Assembly: GCA_946894095.1 (NCBI GenBank)
Contig: OX335645.2
Location: forward strand, 17,073,001-17,137,000
Direction of reading: 5' to 3'
Length of the DNA: 64,000 nucleotides
DNA from: Incurvaria masculella
Lineage: Eukaryota > Arthropoda > Insecta > Lepidoptera > Incurvariidae
Numbering within the stretch: the first letter of the stretch is position 1; every line of letters begins with the position of its first letter. A program made the translations under genes and the position numbers. Below the pieces are notes generated by a model that worked only from the letters and a program-made list of their open reading frames with translations, had not been told where the DNA came from and made no database searches. This document shows, one piece after another, positions 1 to 10,289 of this stretch.

Positions 1-300
1 TGCCCCCGCCTCGCTACCGATTGCTCTATAATTAAAACAATAAATTTGATTGTAATCCGCTGTGTCTGTCCGACTGTCTGTCCCGTAATTTATCGCTCTT
101 CAACTGGTCCAATCCGTCATGCGCGAGCAAGCAGCTTGCCTAACGAAGCGTGCAGATGGTGCGGTGCGAGCCGCACGCGCCGGAACTCCTTTACATTATT
201 GTGGGAGCTCAAATTTACTTAAATTAAATGTAGATAAGCTGTTCCCAGTGGGCGTCGCACTTTTCGCGTAATGAATCGATTTTAACAAATCACTAACAGT
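1..300. other. Intergenic or intronic sequence, nothing recognised
   Basis: Mixed-composition sequence with no coding signal, RNA gene or repeat that I can identify. If sens is read from the left, this stretch could lie in its last intron. Confidence 0.4.
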
Positions 301-410
301 CGTATTCGGAGAGAACCTGTCAAAATGTAGTACGAGATTAGCACCGGACTAACCATACGAACACCGATTTAGTCAGGTGTATTAAAGTTAGTCCGCCTTC
401 TCTGAATACG
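301..410. mobile_element. MITE family U, copy 1 (110 bp)
   Basis: It starts CGTATTCGGAGAG and ends CTCTGAATACG, giving short terminal inverted repeats. Between them is the core ACGAGATTAGCACCGGACTA, shared with 53165-53278 and, in reverse, with 59029-59112. Too short to encode a transposase, so it must have been moved by another element. The superfamily is not assigned. Confidence 0.7.
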
Positions 411-499
411 GCTGATAAGGTTTAAAAATGTCCATTCACTTTTTATGTATACAAATATATAGGCATGGATTGATAAAATCACACCGCTGCTAGTAACAC

Positions 500-566
500 A
501 TGTTAGTAACCCACACACCACATACCCGAAGGAAGGAGGTGTCATGCCAGGACCTTCCCTTTATGT
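500..566 (-). mobile_element. SINE body fragment
   Basis: The stretch around CATGCCAGGACCTTCCCTTT matches the SINE bodies at 6361-6779, 27277-27696 and 36730-37150. Only this short 3' part survives. Confidence 0.6.
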
Positions 567-671
567 GGTATTAGTATACCTTTGTTACCATTTATAGAAG
601 AACGGTTGCTATAAATTGCGATGGGGTGTTTACGCTGATCTCGATCAATGACGTAAAAATTCGTTTATTGA

Positions 672-854
672 GTGTCTGTATCGGATTCGATGCGCCGTTG
701 GTGCGATGCATTCGACCCTCGGTTGATTTTGAAACAGGTTCAGGCACTCCAAGCGAAAATGCAACAGCGGAGTTACAACAACAGAGTGGGCAGAGAGCAC
801 TCGTTGGCCGCACTCGACCACATGCCGCTTGCGTCGCGCAAACCAAACACGTAG
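672..854 (+). other. Unrecognised open frame, possible exon or pseudo-exon
   Basis: About 60 codons are open from a GTG to the TAG at 852. The reading has balanced, protein-like composition, including RRWCDAFDPRLILKQV and REHSLAALDHM. An AG ends at 672 and could be a splice acceptor; the only donor-like GT near the end (ACGTAGCA) is poor. Overlapping frames on both strands are also open, so low stop density alone could explain it. I recognise no family and assign no function. Confidence 0.2.
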
Positions 855-1078
855 CACCCCCTCCCTCACCCCCGACCCGGTGGCAATCTAAACACGGGGG
901 CACTAATTCGATTAACATTATTATGGCAACACCGCAACCCGCCGAAGTCGACATTCGGGCTTATTTCTTGAATTCGAAGTTATTATAATCAAAATCTTAT
1001 AACTTGTAGGCCAAAATCTCACCCACTTGTGCTTGTCACGAGAAGGAACGAAGCGAAGACAGCATTTACTTTGTTTTT

Positions 1079-1160
1079 GAAGGACGGACGGACAGACAGC
1101 GGCGGCTTAGCAATAGGGTTCCGTTGAGACCCTTTGGGCACTGAACTCTAAAAAGAACTA
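1079..1160 (-). mobile_element. MITE family R, end fragment
   Basis: GGACGGACGG repeats are followed by GCGGCGGCTTAGCAATAGGG and CCCTTTGGGCACTGAAC. This is the reverse of the left part of the complete family R element at 23571-23883. The copy is truncated and diverged. Confidence 0.6.
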
Positions 1161-1365
1161 TGCACTTTATTCGTATGATTCAACACCGAACTAGCAAGCG
1201 AATCTTTCTCGGGCAGTGCATCTAGCCATTATCTTTACCTATCCATAACTGAAAATTCTCGTGCGGAGTTCTTCCACGCTCCGCCCGTAATCAAAATAAC
1301 TCATACTAACGTTGCGTTAAAAATAAAGCGACGTGCTTGTTTATTAAGAAAAAATTTTTTTTTTA

Positions 1366-1685
1366 TCTATACTAATAATACATCTGTTATGGGTGTTCAT
1401 GGAGTAAGTTGCTTTGTTTTCTAAGATACTTCGTTTGTAGACTTTATGTATGATACTAATACTAATTTGACGATTTTTAGAAATCAGTTCTGTATGTATG
1501 TATGTATGTTCCTCCATAACTCTTAAACAAACTATCCAGCTCAAACGATCTTGATTAAATTTGGTAGATGGATACATTGTCCTGGACCAGTTTAACCCTA
1601 TTTTGGACCAGCCTTGTGGGTTACTTTTTATCCATGAAAAAAATTTGCCGACACTAACCCGAGCGGAGTCGGGTACCGCAGCTAG
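1366..1685 (+). mobile_element. Non-autonomous Helitron, apparently full length
   Basis: It begins TCTATACTAAT directly after an A and ends CTAG directly before a T, the Helitron 5'-TC...CTRR-3' rule with insertion between A and T. A 3' hairpin pairs ACCCGA (1657-1662) with TCGGGT (1669-1674), about 8 nt before the terminal CTAG. There is no coding capacity. A second copy in reverse orientation lies at 6266-6985. A (GTAT)n run lies at about 1492-1510. Confidence 0.75.
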
Positions 1686-2340
1686 TCAGCTATAAATATA
1701 TAAGTAATATGTCTTCAGGTAAATTTTCTTGTGGGATGTTCTTAGTCGCAGTAATCGAACAGTCTTGTTAATTTGATTCACCTAATCAAACAACATGTAG
1801 ACCTAATAGAGGAAAACAAACGCATAAACGATTCGGCAGTTTTGTACACTGAGTGCACAAACTTTTCAAGGCTTGCAGTCGACAGAGCGAATCTTTACCC
1901 GCCTCAATACGTGGCTGCCGCGCCGCCGCCGCCGCCCGCCCGTGCCACTACACGTCGCCGCCCTCGGGCGCCGCCGCCCAAGAGCCCAATTCTTGCGATA
2001 ATTAATTTACAAATGAAATGCACATTCCTGAATCTTCCTTAAATCAGTAAATAACTTATAGCCTATTCTGGCGCATTAAAGGATAGCTTATGAGAATGGA
2101 TATGAAATGTTTCGTTAGCGCTGAATTCGGAAACATATCGTACCACTCGTTCCGCGGGCGTTGCGATTGTTTACCAGCTTACTAAATTAATGTCAAAGTG
2201 AATTCCTCTCCTGAGAACACTGCTGATTCGCTCACATCAGTTCGGAATTCCCAGAATTGGCCTACAAGCCTCCACCGCGCGGCCAGACCGCTCACCGCGT
2301 ATTTTATTTTTGATTCGGTCGAGTTTCGCGGATTTCTCGT
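1686..2340. other. Mostly unrecognised, with a (CCG)n patch at 1905-1985
   Basis: The GC-rich patch contains runs of CCG and GCCGCC inside AT-rich flanks with TAATTAATTT nearby. The open frames crossing it are a by-product of the low stop density of (CCG)n DNA. A regulatory role is possible but not shown. Confidence 0.35.
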
Positions 2341-2560
2341 GTTTAGTTAAGATTCGCCGCACGCGCCGACCGCCGCCGCCGCCGCCGTCTCCGCCGCCAC
2401 CGCGCCGCCTCCGCCCCGACCACGTCCGACTCCAATCTCCGAGTATGTGCGCCTGTTTGATTTTCGCAGCCTTTGAGCTCGGATTAGAGAGTTTGATTGT
2501 GCCGGGGAGGAATTTCGCCGAGTCTTTCTGGGCACGTTATCGTAGCCAGATACTTCGACG
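2340..2560. promoter_or_regulatory. GC-rich island with (CCG)n, candidate regulatory element
   Basis: A sharp GC rise with CCGCCGCCGCCG repeats is followed by non-repetitive sequence containing GCTCGGATTAGAG, whose reverse strand has TAATCCGAGC, a K50-homeodomain-type site. There is no splice-consistent coding frame. Function is inferred from composition only. Confidence 0.3.
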
Positions 2561-2788
2561 GATTGGATTGTAGGTCGTATCTGATTAACATTGTTTGGAA
2601 TTATTTTAAAAAGAAATGACACATTCAATAAGTTTTGAAGTGAACAATTTTTTAGCAACGTTGTGATATGAAACGAAATAGCGAAAAAAAGAGACGTCTA
2701 AAAGATTTGGCCCGCGAAGGAATGAGATATAATATATTATTCGGTGTTTCCTATTATCTCTGTCTATTTCCGAAGGTTTCACTTTTAC

Positions 2789-2838
2789 CGCGTGTGAACT
2801 GCACAGAAGATTTTTTTTTTCTGTGCAGTTCACACGTC
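2789..2838. repeat. Perfect short inverted repeat (hairpin)
   Basis: CGTGTGAACTGCACAG at 2791-2806 is the exact reverse complement of 2821-2836. The AA/TT bases next to it extend the stem to 18 bp, leaving a loop of about 10 nt rich in T. The stem is too short and the loop too T-rich for a typical animal pre-miRNA. It may be the remnant of a small foldback element. Confidence 0.7.
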
Positions 2839-3829
2839 TGTATGTAATATAAATGTATGAAAATATTTTAAATAAGATCTCTAAATTTTATTGGTTTTTA
2901 TTGGTTGAATTCAAGTCGTTTTTGCTTCGATCTTCTTGTCAAAATCCAAACATACACCATTTATCACTGATCTTTAAAATCTCCAAATAACGACAGATGT
3001 GATGTGCTGCTAATCTCCCAAATTGTATTGCAGTGCGCGTCGAACCAACACCATAATTCGTCCGCAGATATGAGTGGTTATTAGTGAGGTAATCCCCAAC
3101 CCTTCCCATGCGGCACCACGCTTATTACTTACAGGCCATTACTCGACATCACCGCGACATATTGGATGCGATGCCCCGGTGGATAACTGAGCATTCATGC
3201 CGCGATCTATTAAAAAGAATGCGCCGACTTAGGGCTAACTTATTTGCTTTCAAATCATCATCAACCTGAAATTGCTAAGTTAAGTTTTCAGTTTCAATTG
3301 AGAACATTCCGGCCGATACAAATAGTGTTGTATAAAAAAAGATTTTAACAAGCGGCATTGGGTTCCGTGCCTTCTAAGTTAGTACATACTTCCAAGTACT
3401 AAATAAAATGTGCAGCGAATAAAATAATCCCTAACATTCCAAATAGGTACTTACATCGATATAAGGTACTTGTAATTGCGCGTGATACTCAAAACACGTG
3501 CCCTTAATTTTAGGGTTGATTCAGTTTCTGAAATAGAACAACATTTGCAAGGCAACTGTTTCCAAAGAAAATTATTAAAACAATAATTTGAAAATTAAAT
3601 GCACCAGGACTGTGCAGTGCGGAGGAGGCGTTGGCGCGATTTAACTAATATTTCCTTGTGTTGGGAACATGGTGGGAACAGGTATTTCCTTAAATTTAGG
3701 AAATAAAAACGTATCCGTCTTTCTTAGTTAAAGTAATTTAAGATAAGATCTTAAATTATGGGCAGGTTTTGTAACAAGAGCTTATATTAAGATCGTTCTT
3801 ACGTCATAGATGGGTTCAAAGATCCAATC
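2839..3829. other. AT-rich sequence, nothing recognised
   Basis: No open frame, tRNA or repeat family was recognised here. The composition is like the genomic background. Confidence 0.4.
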
Positions 3830-4180
3830 GCGAACCCCGCAGGGACCGCAGAAGCAATCCAATCGTCAGCTCTCATCCGACAGACTCGATAACCCTTCCT
3901 CCAACTAGCTAATCATGCGACGCTGCAATCGAGCTCGCGGCGGGCGGCGCGCGGCAGCCAAATGGCTCGCGAGCACGCGGCGGGGAGGCCGGAGTGACGC
4001 GGGGCGGCGCGGCGGCGGCGCGGCGGGAGCCAATTATGTAAATTGATATTAGTTTTTAAATATAATCGGACGAGTAGTTTAGGAGTTTGTTCGCGCGCGC
4101 CACACCATGCCGCCGCCGCCGCCGCCGCTCCCCTCGTGTTATGATTATTATCTCTAGGATGCGCTTCGGCCGACTCGCTC
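3830..4180. promoter_or_regulatory. Strong CpG island, candidate promoter or enhancer
   Basis: One of the GC-richest blocks of the window, with two dense parts (about 3935-4025 and 4085-4135, the second containing CCGCCGCCGCCG). They are separated by AT-rich CCAATTATGTAAATTGATAT, which carries homeodomain-like ATTA cores. No convincing coding frame leaves the island in either direction. Promoter and enhancer cannot be told apart from sequence alone. Confidence 0.4.
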
Positions 4181-5015
4181 GCAGTTGCGTTTGTGAAAAT
4201 TAAGACTAGAGGTTAGAGAAAATACGGATATTTGTTGCGAAATAATTAATTATTTTAAGAATAAGCATCTTTTTATTTACTTGGCAACGTAGCCATTCAG
4301 CTGACACCAGCGATATAAAATGGGAAGATTTGACATTTTAAAATATTGGTTCCGTCAAATCCTGTTCTGCTAAGATGCACACGTGCGGGCCATTGGCGTT
4401 AGATGCCTTGAAGTGCCAACGGCAAATAAAATGCTATTATTATTAAATAATTAAATATTATTAATATAATGGTATATTTACCGCGACAGTGAATGATCTA
4501 ACACTATGTTGCCTTGTTGACAATTCGGTGACACGTTCAAAGTGCTTTGCCCAATTTATCGCTGGCTGACACGCGGTTTAGTGGCTGGCAGTCAGCTAGC
4601 CGACCGTTCGGCGGATCGCCGTGCGCCAGGTGGCTTATTTTTGTTTGACTTCTAAAATTTCTGACATCTGCATTATATTTCCGATTTTTTGGTGTAATCT
4701 ATGCACCAAAGCAAGCAGAATATATAGCAAGTAAACCACGCATGCCTAAGATCAGACTGAAACGTCCAAATGACAGTTTACACAGCTGTCAGTTTGCCAG
4801 TTAACGGGGCAGTGTAATGTTACTTATGAGCATAAATCTTGATCAACAATATAATCGTTGATATATAAATAAATAAACAGTGCTTCTATTCTGACGTCGA
4901 TGTTAAACCTCAAATGCAAATAAAACGTAATTATGTATGGTAGAATGTAATGTAAGCACCGGGTGCTATGCTAGGTCTATGGTTAATACATATTTCTGCT
5001 GCACATCACCGCGAG
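4181..5015. other. AT-rich spacer, nothing recognised
   Basis: Background sequence with a short AT-only run near 4430-4480 and one CAGCTG E-box near 4785. No gene or repeat family was identified. Confidence 0.4.
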
Positions 5016-5019
5016 TCGC

Positions 5020-5110
5020 CTCCGCCCGCGACAGCCGGCTACATCAGGGCACCCCCCCCTCCCCGCCGCGACCGCCACACCGCCGCCGCCAACTCACTTT
5101 GCATTTTGGC
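5020..5110. promoter_or_regulatory. Small GC island with C-run and (CCG)n
   Basis: It contains CACCCCCCCCTCCCC and CCGCCGCCGCC. Open frames here are composition artefacts. It is a weak candidate for a regulatory element. Confidence 0.25.
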
Positions 5111-5189
5111 TCCAGTCAAGTGGCACGAGCCAGCGAGGAAGGAATGACTTGAGTGCTAACCGAAGAGTAGCTTGTATCGGGGAGGCGGC

Positions 5190-5280
5190 GGCGTAGCCAC
5201 TTCACATACCATATCGGTAGTGCCAGCGAGTCAGTTCGCTTACGAAGTCACTCACTACTGGTCTTTCAAAGTTGCCCGTC
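5190..5280. repeat. Copy of one arm of a foldback element
   Basis: GCGTAGCCAC, then GGTAGTGCCAG and CAGTTCGCTTACGAA, run in the same order as the left part of the foldback element at 63650-63845. No second arm was found here. Confidence 0.5.
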
Positions 5281-5417
5281 CCGAATTCGTAAGCAAACTA
5301 ACTGCAATTTGTCGTCGGGTCGCTGGGTGCCCATCGTGCAAGTGACATAAGCTAACTCAAATGCTCGATTATTCTCGCCTTGTAGAAGTGGCGTCTGCTG
5401 TCCTGTATTTATTATTT

Positions 5418-5680
5418 CATATGGAGCTGGACGTGAATGGCTAACCACACATACCCTCGTGATTTTAGCCCAGCACACCATATTGGAACTAGGTGCCATG
5501 CCATGCCAAGAACTTCATTATTGCAAGGCAGCATTGAACTACATTGAGAGCACGGACAATTTTCATTGACGCTTCGACCACTTTTTCATGCAATTCGATG
5601 GTACCAATCCGGGCGTAGTTACACATATCATCCAAGGAAGTGGCACAGTTTTACGTCAAATCGAGTCACGGCCAGCGTCA
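5418..5680 (-). mobile_element. Diverged SINE body
   Basis: The sequence follows the shared SINE body in reverse: TGGCTAACCACACA, AACTAGGTGCCATGCC, ACACGGACAATTTTCATT and GATGGTACCAATCCGGGCG. No head is recognisable past 5680. Divergence is high, so the insertion is old. Confidence 0.6.
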
Positions 5681-5989
5681 CCCGTCCAGTATTCGACCGC
5701 GCTGTGCGTTTCTTAACCTCAAGATCGACATCCGCGTCGCTAACCGCTTGGAGGTGAAGAAGTTCATCACCTCCAAGGTCTACCGAGGCTGACATTCCTC
5801 GTAACTCATTTTACGTGTTCAAATTTCGAATAGAGATAAGTCGGAGAAAACCGATAAATTTTTCGTTGTACTCCAACACCGGCGATGTCATGAACATCTA
5901 GTAGTACTTCAGTAATACACTTCTAAATCACTATTAGTTTTACAACGTCTACACATGTGAACGAAAAATATTAATGTGATTTTCTATCG

Positions 5990-6150
5990 TGTACATTAGG
6001 AGTGTGACAGGGTCACGTAGCGCCGAGGGTCGCGAATCCTGCATCACAAATCACCAGCGCTCAGCGACGACGACGTCGTAAACCGTAGCGTGGAGCGCGC
6101 AGGGACGGCTGCCGCTGCGAAACTGCGGCGGCGAAACGCGTGGAGACATT
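5990..6150. promoter_or_regulatory. GC island
   Basis: CpG-dense stretch with GACGACGACGTCGT and CTGCGGCGGCGAAACGCG. No gene was recognised. It lies about 115 bp from a Helitron end. Confidence 0.25.
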
Positions 6151-6265
6151 CTTACCTGGACCGAAGTTGCACGACGCGACACGTCACGACAACAAAATAC
6201 AATCTCTTCCGACAAAATGTATGATTTGGACATAAAACCGTTTGAATGTATTTTATTTAAAACTA

Positions 6266-6985
6266 GCTGCGGTACCCGGCTCCGCTTGGGTTAACGTCGG
6301 GCTGAATTATTTCATGGATAAAAAGTAGTCCAAAAAGCTAGTCCAGGACTATGGTATCCTTTTATTTTTATGCGACCTGACATGGATGGCTAATACCACA
6401 CAACTACCGTTATAATATTAGCCCAACACACCACGTTCCCGAAGGAATTAGGTGCCATGCCAGGACCTTCCCTTTATGAGCACGGCTACATTGAACTGGA
6501 TGGAAAACACGGACAATTTTTCATTGCCGCTTCGACCATCTTTTCATCCAATGCGAGGGTACCAACCCGGGCGGGCTTAAACCCTACCACCTAGTAGGGG
6601 AAGGGGCCCTACAGTTTTACATGGATTCCGAACCATGGAGCAGCTCGCATTCGTGACGAAATGCACTTATCGAACTCTGAAAGAGAAAGAGAGTGGTGCA
6701 AGTTGGTATTGAACCCGGGCCTCTGGTACGCTAGGCCAGTCCCCGCGCCACTAGGCTACGAGCCGCTCCCACTAGGCTACGATGCATCTACCAAATATTA
6801 TCAAGATCGTAAAAATGAATGAGAAACATCAAATCATTCCCATTTAGAGTTTCGGAAACATTTGGTGGCTATTTAAAAAAAAAAAGCAGGCGTCATTTAG
6901 TTTCCCCTAGTTTAAGTATCCTACATAGAGTCTAACAAAACGCAGTATCTTATAAAACAAAGCAACTTACTCCATGAACATACCT
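6266..6985 (-). mobile_element. Helitron copy split by a SINE
   Basis: It begins CTAGCTGCGGTACCCGGC, the reverse of the CTAG terminus and 3' hairpin of the Helitron at 1366-1685. It resumes at about 6783 with GATGCATCTACCAAATATTA, which continues the same family, and ends near the sequence matching GTTCATGGAGTAAGTTGC. A SINE of about 420 bp sits between, so the Helitron is the older insertion. Confidence 0.7.
6361..6779 (-). mobile_element. SINE family A (tRNA-like head), nearly complete
   Basis: Read on the minus strand, the 5' head has GTAGCCTAGTGG, an exact Pol III A-box, and a B-box-like GGTTCAATACC. The body shared with the other SINEs follows, ending in an A/T-rich tail at 6361-6370. 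It is inserted in the Helitron. It is closely similar to 27277-27696 and 36730-37150, suggesting fairly recent spread. Confidence 0.75.
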
Positions 6986-7009
6986 TACAGTACACTGAAC
7001 ATAGTGCCC

Positions 7010-7240
7010 AAAGATAGTGCGTTTTAGAGTTGTCGGTGTGAAAGAGTTACCAAAGATTTGCGTTTTAGAGTTAGGTTAGTGAAGATTTTCATTTTCAGTA
7101 TTAGGCGGTGTGAATAGGTTTATCAAAGATTGCGCGTGTTTTAAAGCGTTGTGAGCAGAGTGAGAAAAGATTGTCCGTTTTATAGCTCGGCAAATTGAAT
7201 AAAGTTACCAAAGACTTCGTTTTAGTGTTAGTAAATAGTT
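7010..7240. repeat. Degenerate tandem repeat (about 4-5 units)
   Basis: The pattern AAAGATnnGCGTTTTAGAG ... GTGAAnAGnTTACC recurs near 7012, 7052, 7127, 7165 and 7210. Units differ in length (about 40-75 bp) and in sequence. No coding frame survives across them. Confidence 0.5.
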
Positions 7241-7348
7241 ATAAATACCTTCAAGCACACATTTTGATATTTGATGTGTTCAATGTCATCAAAAGGTATC
7301 GTAATATTGTATAAAAATTTAAGAAAATCTAAGCATTCATTCAATCCA

Positions 7349-7826
7349 TTAAGGCGCTAGGACTAGCCAACTACTCGCGCCATACAAATGCACTTTTTAA
7401 CAAATGTAATAATATGTAATGAAACGCTTCAGCAAAGCCAAATAGAACTCCAGACTGATAATGGATTGTTAATATTTTTTTATTCCATCATTTATTTAAA
7501 TAATAATAAAAATAAAAAAGTTGATTTTTCTCATTAGAAATCTGAAAGTATTCGATTTCTAGATATAAGCAAAAACAGCATATATGCATAAACAAAAAAT
7601 TCCATTTGCTTTTAGATTTCTACATTTAGTCAAAAAAGTTCGGAAATGGACACCGTTTCCGCAATGTATTTTGTATAGAAAAAGGAAACATACATTAACG
7701 AAAATAATTCGATTCCTAGACAAGGAATCATATATTGTAAGAATGTCACTTATAATCGTCACACTTAGTTAGTTAACTTGGGGTGCCTCGTCTAACTTTG
7801 CGATTTGGCTAGTACCAGGGCCTTAA
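7349..7826 (+). mobile_element. MITE family P, copy 1 (478 bp, flanked by TTAA)
   Basis: TTAA precedes GGCGCTAGGACTAGCCAA, and the other end reads TTGGCTAGTACCAGGGCC before TTAA. The inverted termini match at 15 of 18 positions. The copies at 21304-21780 (reverse) and 51768-52246 are almost identical throughout. TTAA flanks suggest piggyBac-type insertion, while a GGC terminus also recalls PIF/Harbinger, so the superfamily is open. A 62-codon frame (7584-7772) persists in all three copies but lacks transposase motifs. Confidence 0.85.
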
Positions 7827-8517
7827 AATAATAATAATAAGATTTAGCCCTTTTTAAGCTGAGAACAGGGTTGAATCCTTACACTATGAACGGCAATTAT
7901 TCAGGTTACCAGCAGTAAAAAAACAGGAAAAAAGGTTACTGGTCAGGAGGTAGTGGAGGGTGGATCAGGCGAGGGTACGGACGGGGGTGGTTATACGGTA
8001 CGGCCAGGAATGCGGGCTCGTAACGCGTCCGGATTGTTCCCTTGCAAATCCTTCGCAGTTTATATCCGACAAGACCTTTGCAAACTTTCACTAGAGGATA
8101 AAGGCATCTCTCGGAGAAGGAAAAAGGTTTACAATGGTTAAATCTCTCGGTCTGTGATATCTCAGATCATCCCTCATCTTGAAGGGATTTCTTCATGGAG
8201 TAAGAAGATAATAGATATATGTATGGGAAGAAGATAAAAGAATTAAAGATTATAGAAACAAGTTTAATCGTTAAGGATTCATTGATGGTTTACTGGATAT
8301 TTCAAAAACTTTAGAAAATTAAAGGGAGAGAAGAAAATTCGATATAAGAAAAGTAACTTGAACAAGCGAGTTCAATTAACGTCAGTTCTGTGTAACTTTG
8401 TAAACCAAGAAATGATTATTTGATAAAAAAATGAATACCAGGAAGGTCCTCGCATTGCACTTCTATAGTTCTCATGAGTCGAGCTAATATCATGACGCTA
8501 TCTAGTTGCATGCGGGT
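7827..8517. other. Unrecognised sequence
   Basis: A purine-rich stretch at 7940-8130 has an open frame of 62 codons with no recognised family. The remainder is AT-rich background. Confidence 0.3.
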
Positions 8518-8713
8518 TACCATCGTGAATAAACTCACCGGGTGAACAGGCAAGTGAGTGATTAAATCTCACGATTAGCTACATTTCTTAGCATGCTATT
8601 TATGAAACGACGCGACGTTAAATTCGGTCAAGTGCATTGAAGTTTACCATTTACTAAACTTCAGATTTAATCACTCACTTGCCTGTCACTTGGCGAGTTA
8701 ATTTACCATGGTA
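8518..8713. mobile_element. MITE family Q, copy 1 (about 196 bp)
   Basis: It has inverted arms of about 51 bp. The inner parts AGGCAAGTGAGTGATTAAAT (left) and its reverse complement (right, from 8663) are exact, and the outer parts have several mismatches. A second, more diverged copy lies at 20612-20786. It has no coding capacity. Confidence 0.8.
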
Positions 8714-8864
8714 GCCCAATTTCCAGGAAGACGGGCCCAATGAAACCAAAATATTTCATTTTGTAAAACCCTAGGTACTGACGATCATGTGCATGACTTT
8801 CTCATTTATCGAATATTAATAAACTCGCTTTCATCAGGACTTGATATATTCGCTCATTACATCC

Positions 8865-9400
8865 GTAGCCCCATTCGCCGCTCCTCGCGCCAACGCCGCC
8901 GGACTGTTCGCCGCCGCCGCCACCGCCACCGCGCTCGCTCGCCTGAACAGCGCCGGAATTTCCACCGAACTGCTCACAGCATTATTCTGATTCGCGCTAT
9001 ACTTCCTTCAGCGAAAATAAGGGTGAGATTCCATTACAAAACGACAAAGAGATTCCACTCATGAAGAGAATTAGAAGTCTTATGGGCAGGGTGTGAACGT
9101 TAACACATTTTTAGATAATCTATCACGGGTGGATCTTATTTTGTTTCTGGTAAGGTTCAAACTGACATGTGTCATCGGTACTGGAATGGATATGCCTAGA
9201 CGTGTGATTGCAGATTGGATTGTATAGTGTCGGAATGAGGACGAAAGTGGCGTGGCACGGTGGCGGCGGGGGTCTCCAGTCCGTCTGCGGCAATAACGCC
9301 GGTGACACTCGGAATAGTCGACATAGTTGTACCCCTACCCCCCGACCCTCGTCCCCTCCGCCCTGCCCCCATCCCCCTCCCCCAAATGCCTCACTGGCAC
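8865..9400. promoter_or_regulatory. Two GC islands (8865-8990 and 9240-9400)
   Basis: The first has GCCGCCGCCGCCACCGCC. The second is C-rich on this strand, with CCCCCCGACCCTC and CATCCCCCTCCCCC, and could form G-rich structures on the other strand. No reliable exon was found. Confidence 0.3.
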
Positions 9401-10289
9401 TGCTTCTTGTGCTGACTTAATGATAAACGCGCAACCGCCTCCAATAATCAACTGCAGGAATTGTCATGAAATGTATTTCTTGGGGTATTTTGTGTGCTTT
9501 CATCAAATAATTAATCATGCTTGTTCTAAGAGATGACTATAAGTAAGGAATGGACATCGTTCTCTTTATAAATAAATTTAAATGTGTAGATATGAGAAAT
9601 TACTACTGTGTCCACTCAATACGCATTAATAAAGGCTTCCCACACTGCGAAAACGCGAAACATGCACGGTAAAAAAAGATTGCTTGAATTAAGAAAATTA
9701 ATATTGTCAGCATTTAATTCTTGGATTAAGACAACAATTTCTTAAGTTTACTCTATGAACTTGAACTAAAGTAATGAAAATTCGTAATGTAAGAATTTAA
9801 TAGTGTTAAAAATATTTCTTGGATGAAGACAATTTATGTTAATCTAAGACTTGAGAATACTTCGAATTGAAAAAAGATAGTATGCTTAATCCAAGACATG
9901 TTAAATTCTTATCGCAACAATTCTCGATGTTAAATTGAGCACACGTAAGTCTTAAAACTAAACAGTCATTAATATTCTTATTTTAAGAATATATTGTTGA
10001 TGTAAATCATTAAATGTTATGTCAAAATTCAATATTGTTATGGTAAAACAACGACTTTCATGTTTTAAGAAATTAGATCTTAAATTAAAACCAACATGTT
10101 TCTTCCATTAAGCATACATTAGCGTTATTCTAAATGACAAGAATCTCAAAATAAACTCTGCAAATGTTAATGTAAATCTAAATTTCTTAGATTTAGTCAA
10201 CGGAAATTGTTATTAGAAAACATTTTTCAAGTTTTAATTCAAGCAAGAATTTCTTCATTCAAAATGTTCAATTTCTTAAAAGAAACTAT

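Noticed and set aside
592..988. Two overlapping 120-codon frames on opposite strands
   Set aside because: They overlap each other and a third frame, have no start context or splice sites, and contain Cys- or Pro-rich low-quality composition. Only the 672-854 frame was kept, at low confidence.
2789..2838. A microRNA precursor
   Set aside because: Perfect 18-bp stem with a T-run loop is shorter than an animal pre-miRNA, and no star/mature arrangement is visible.
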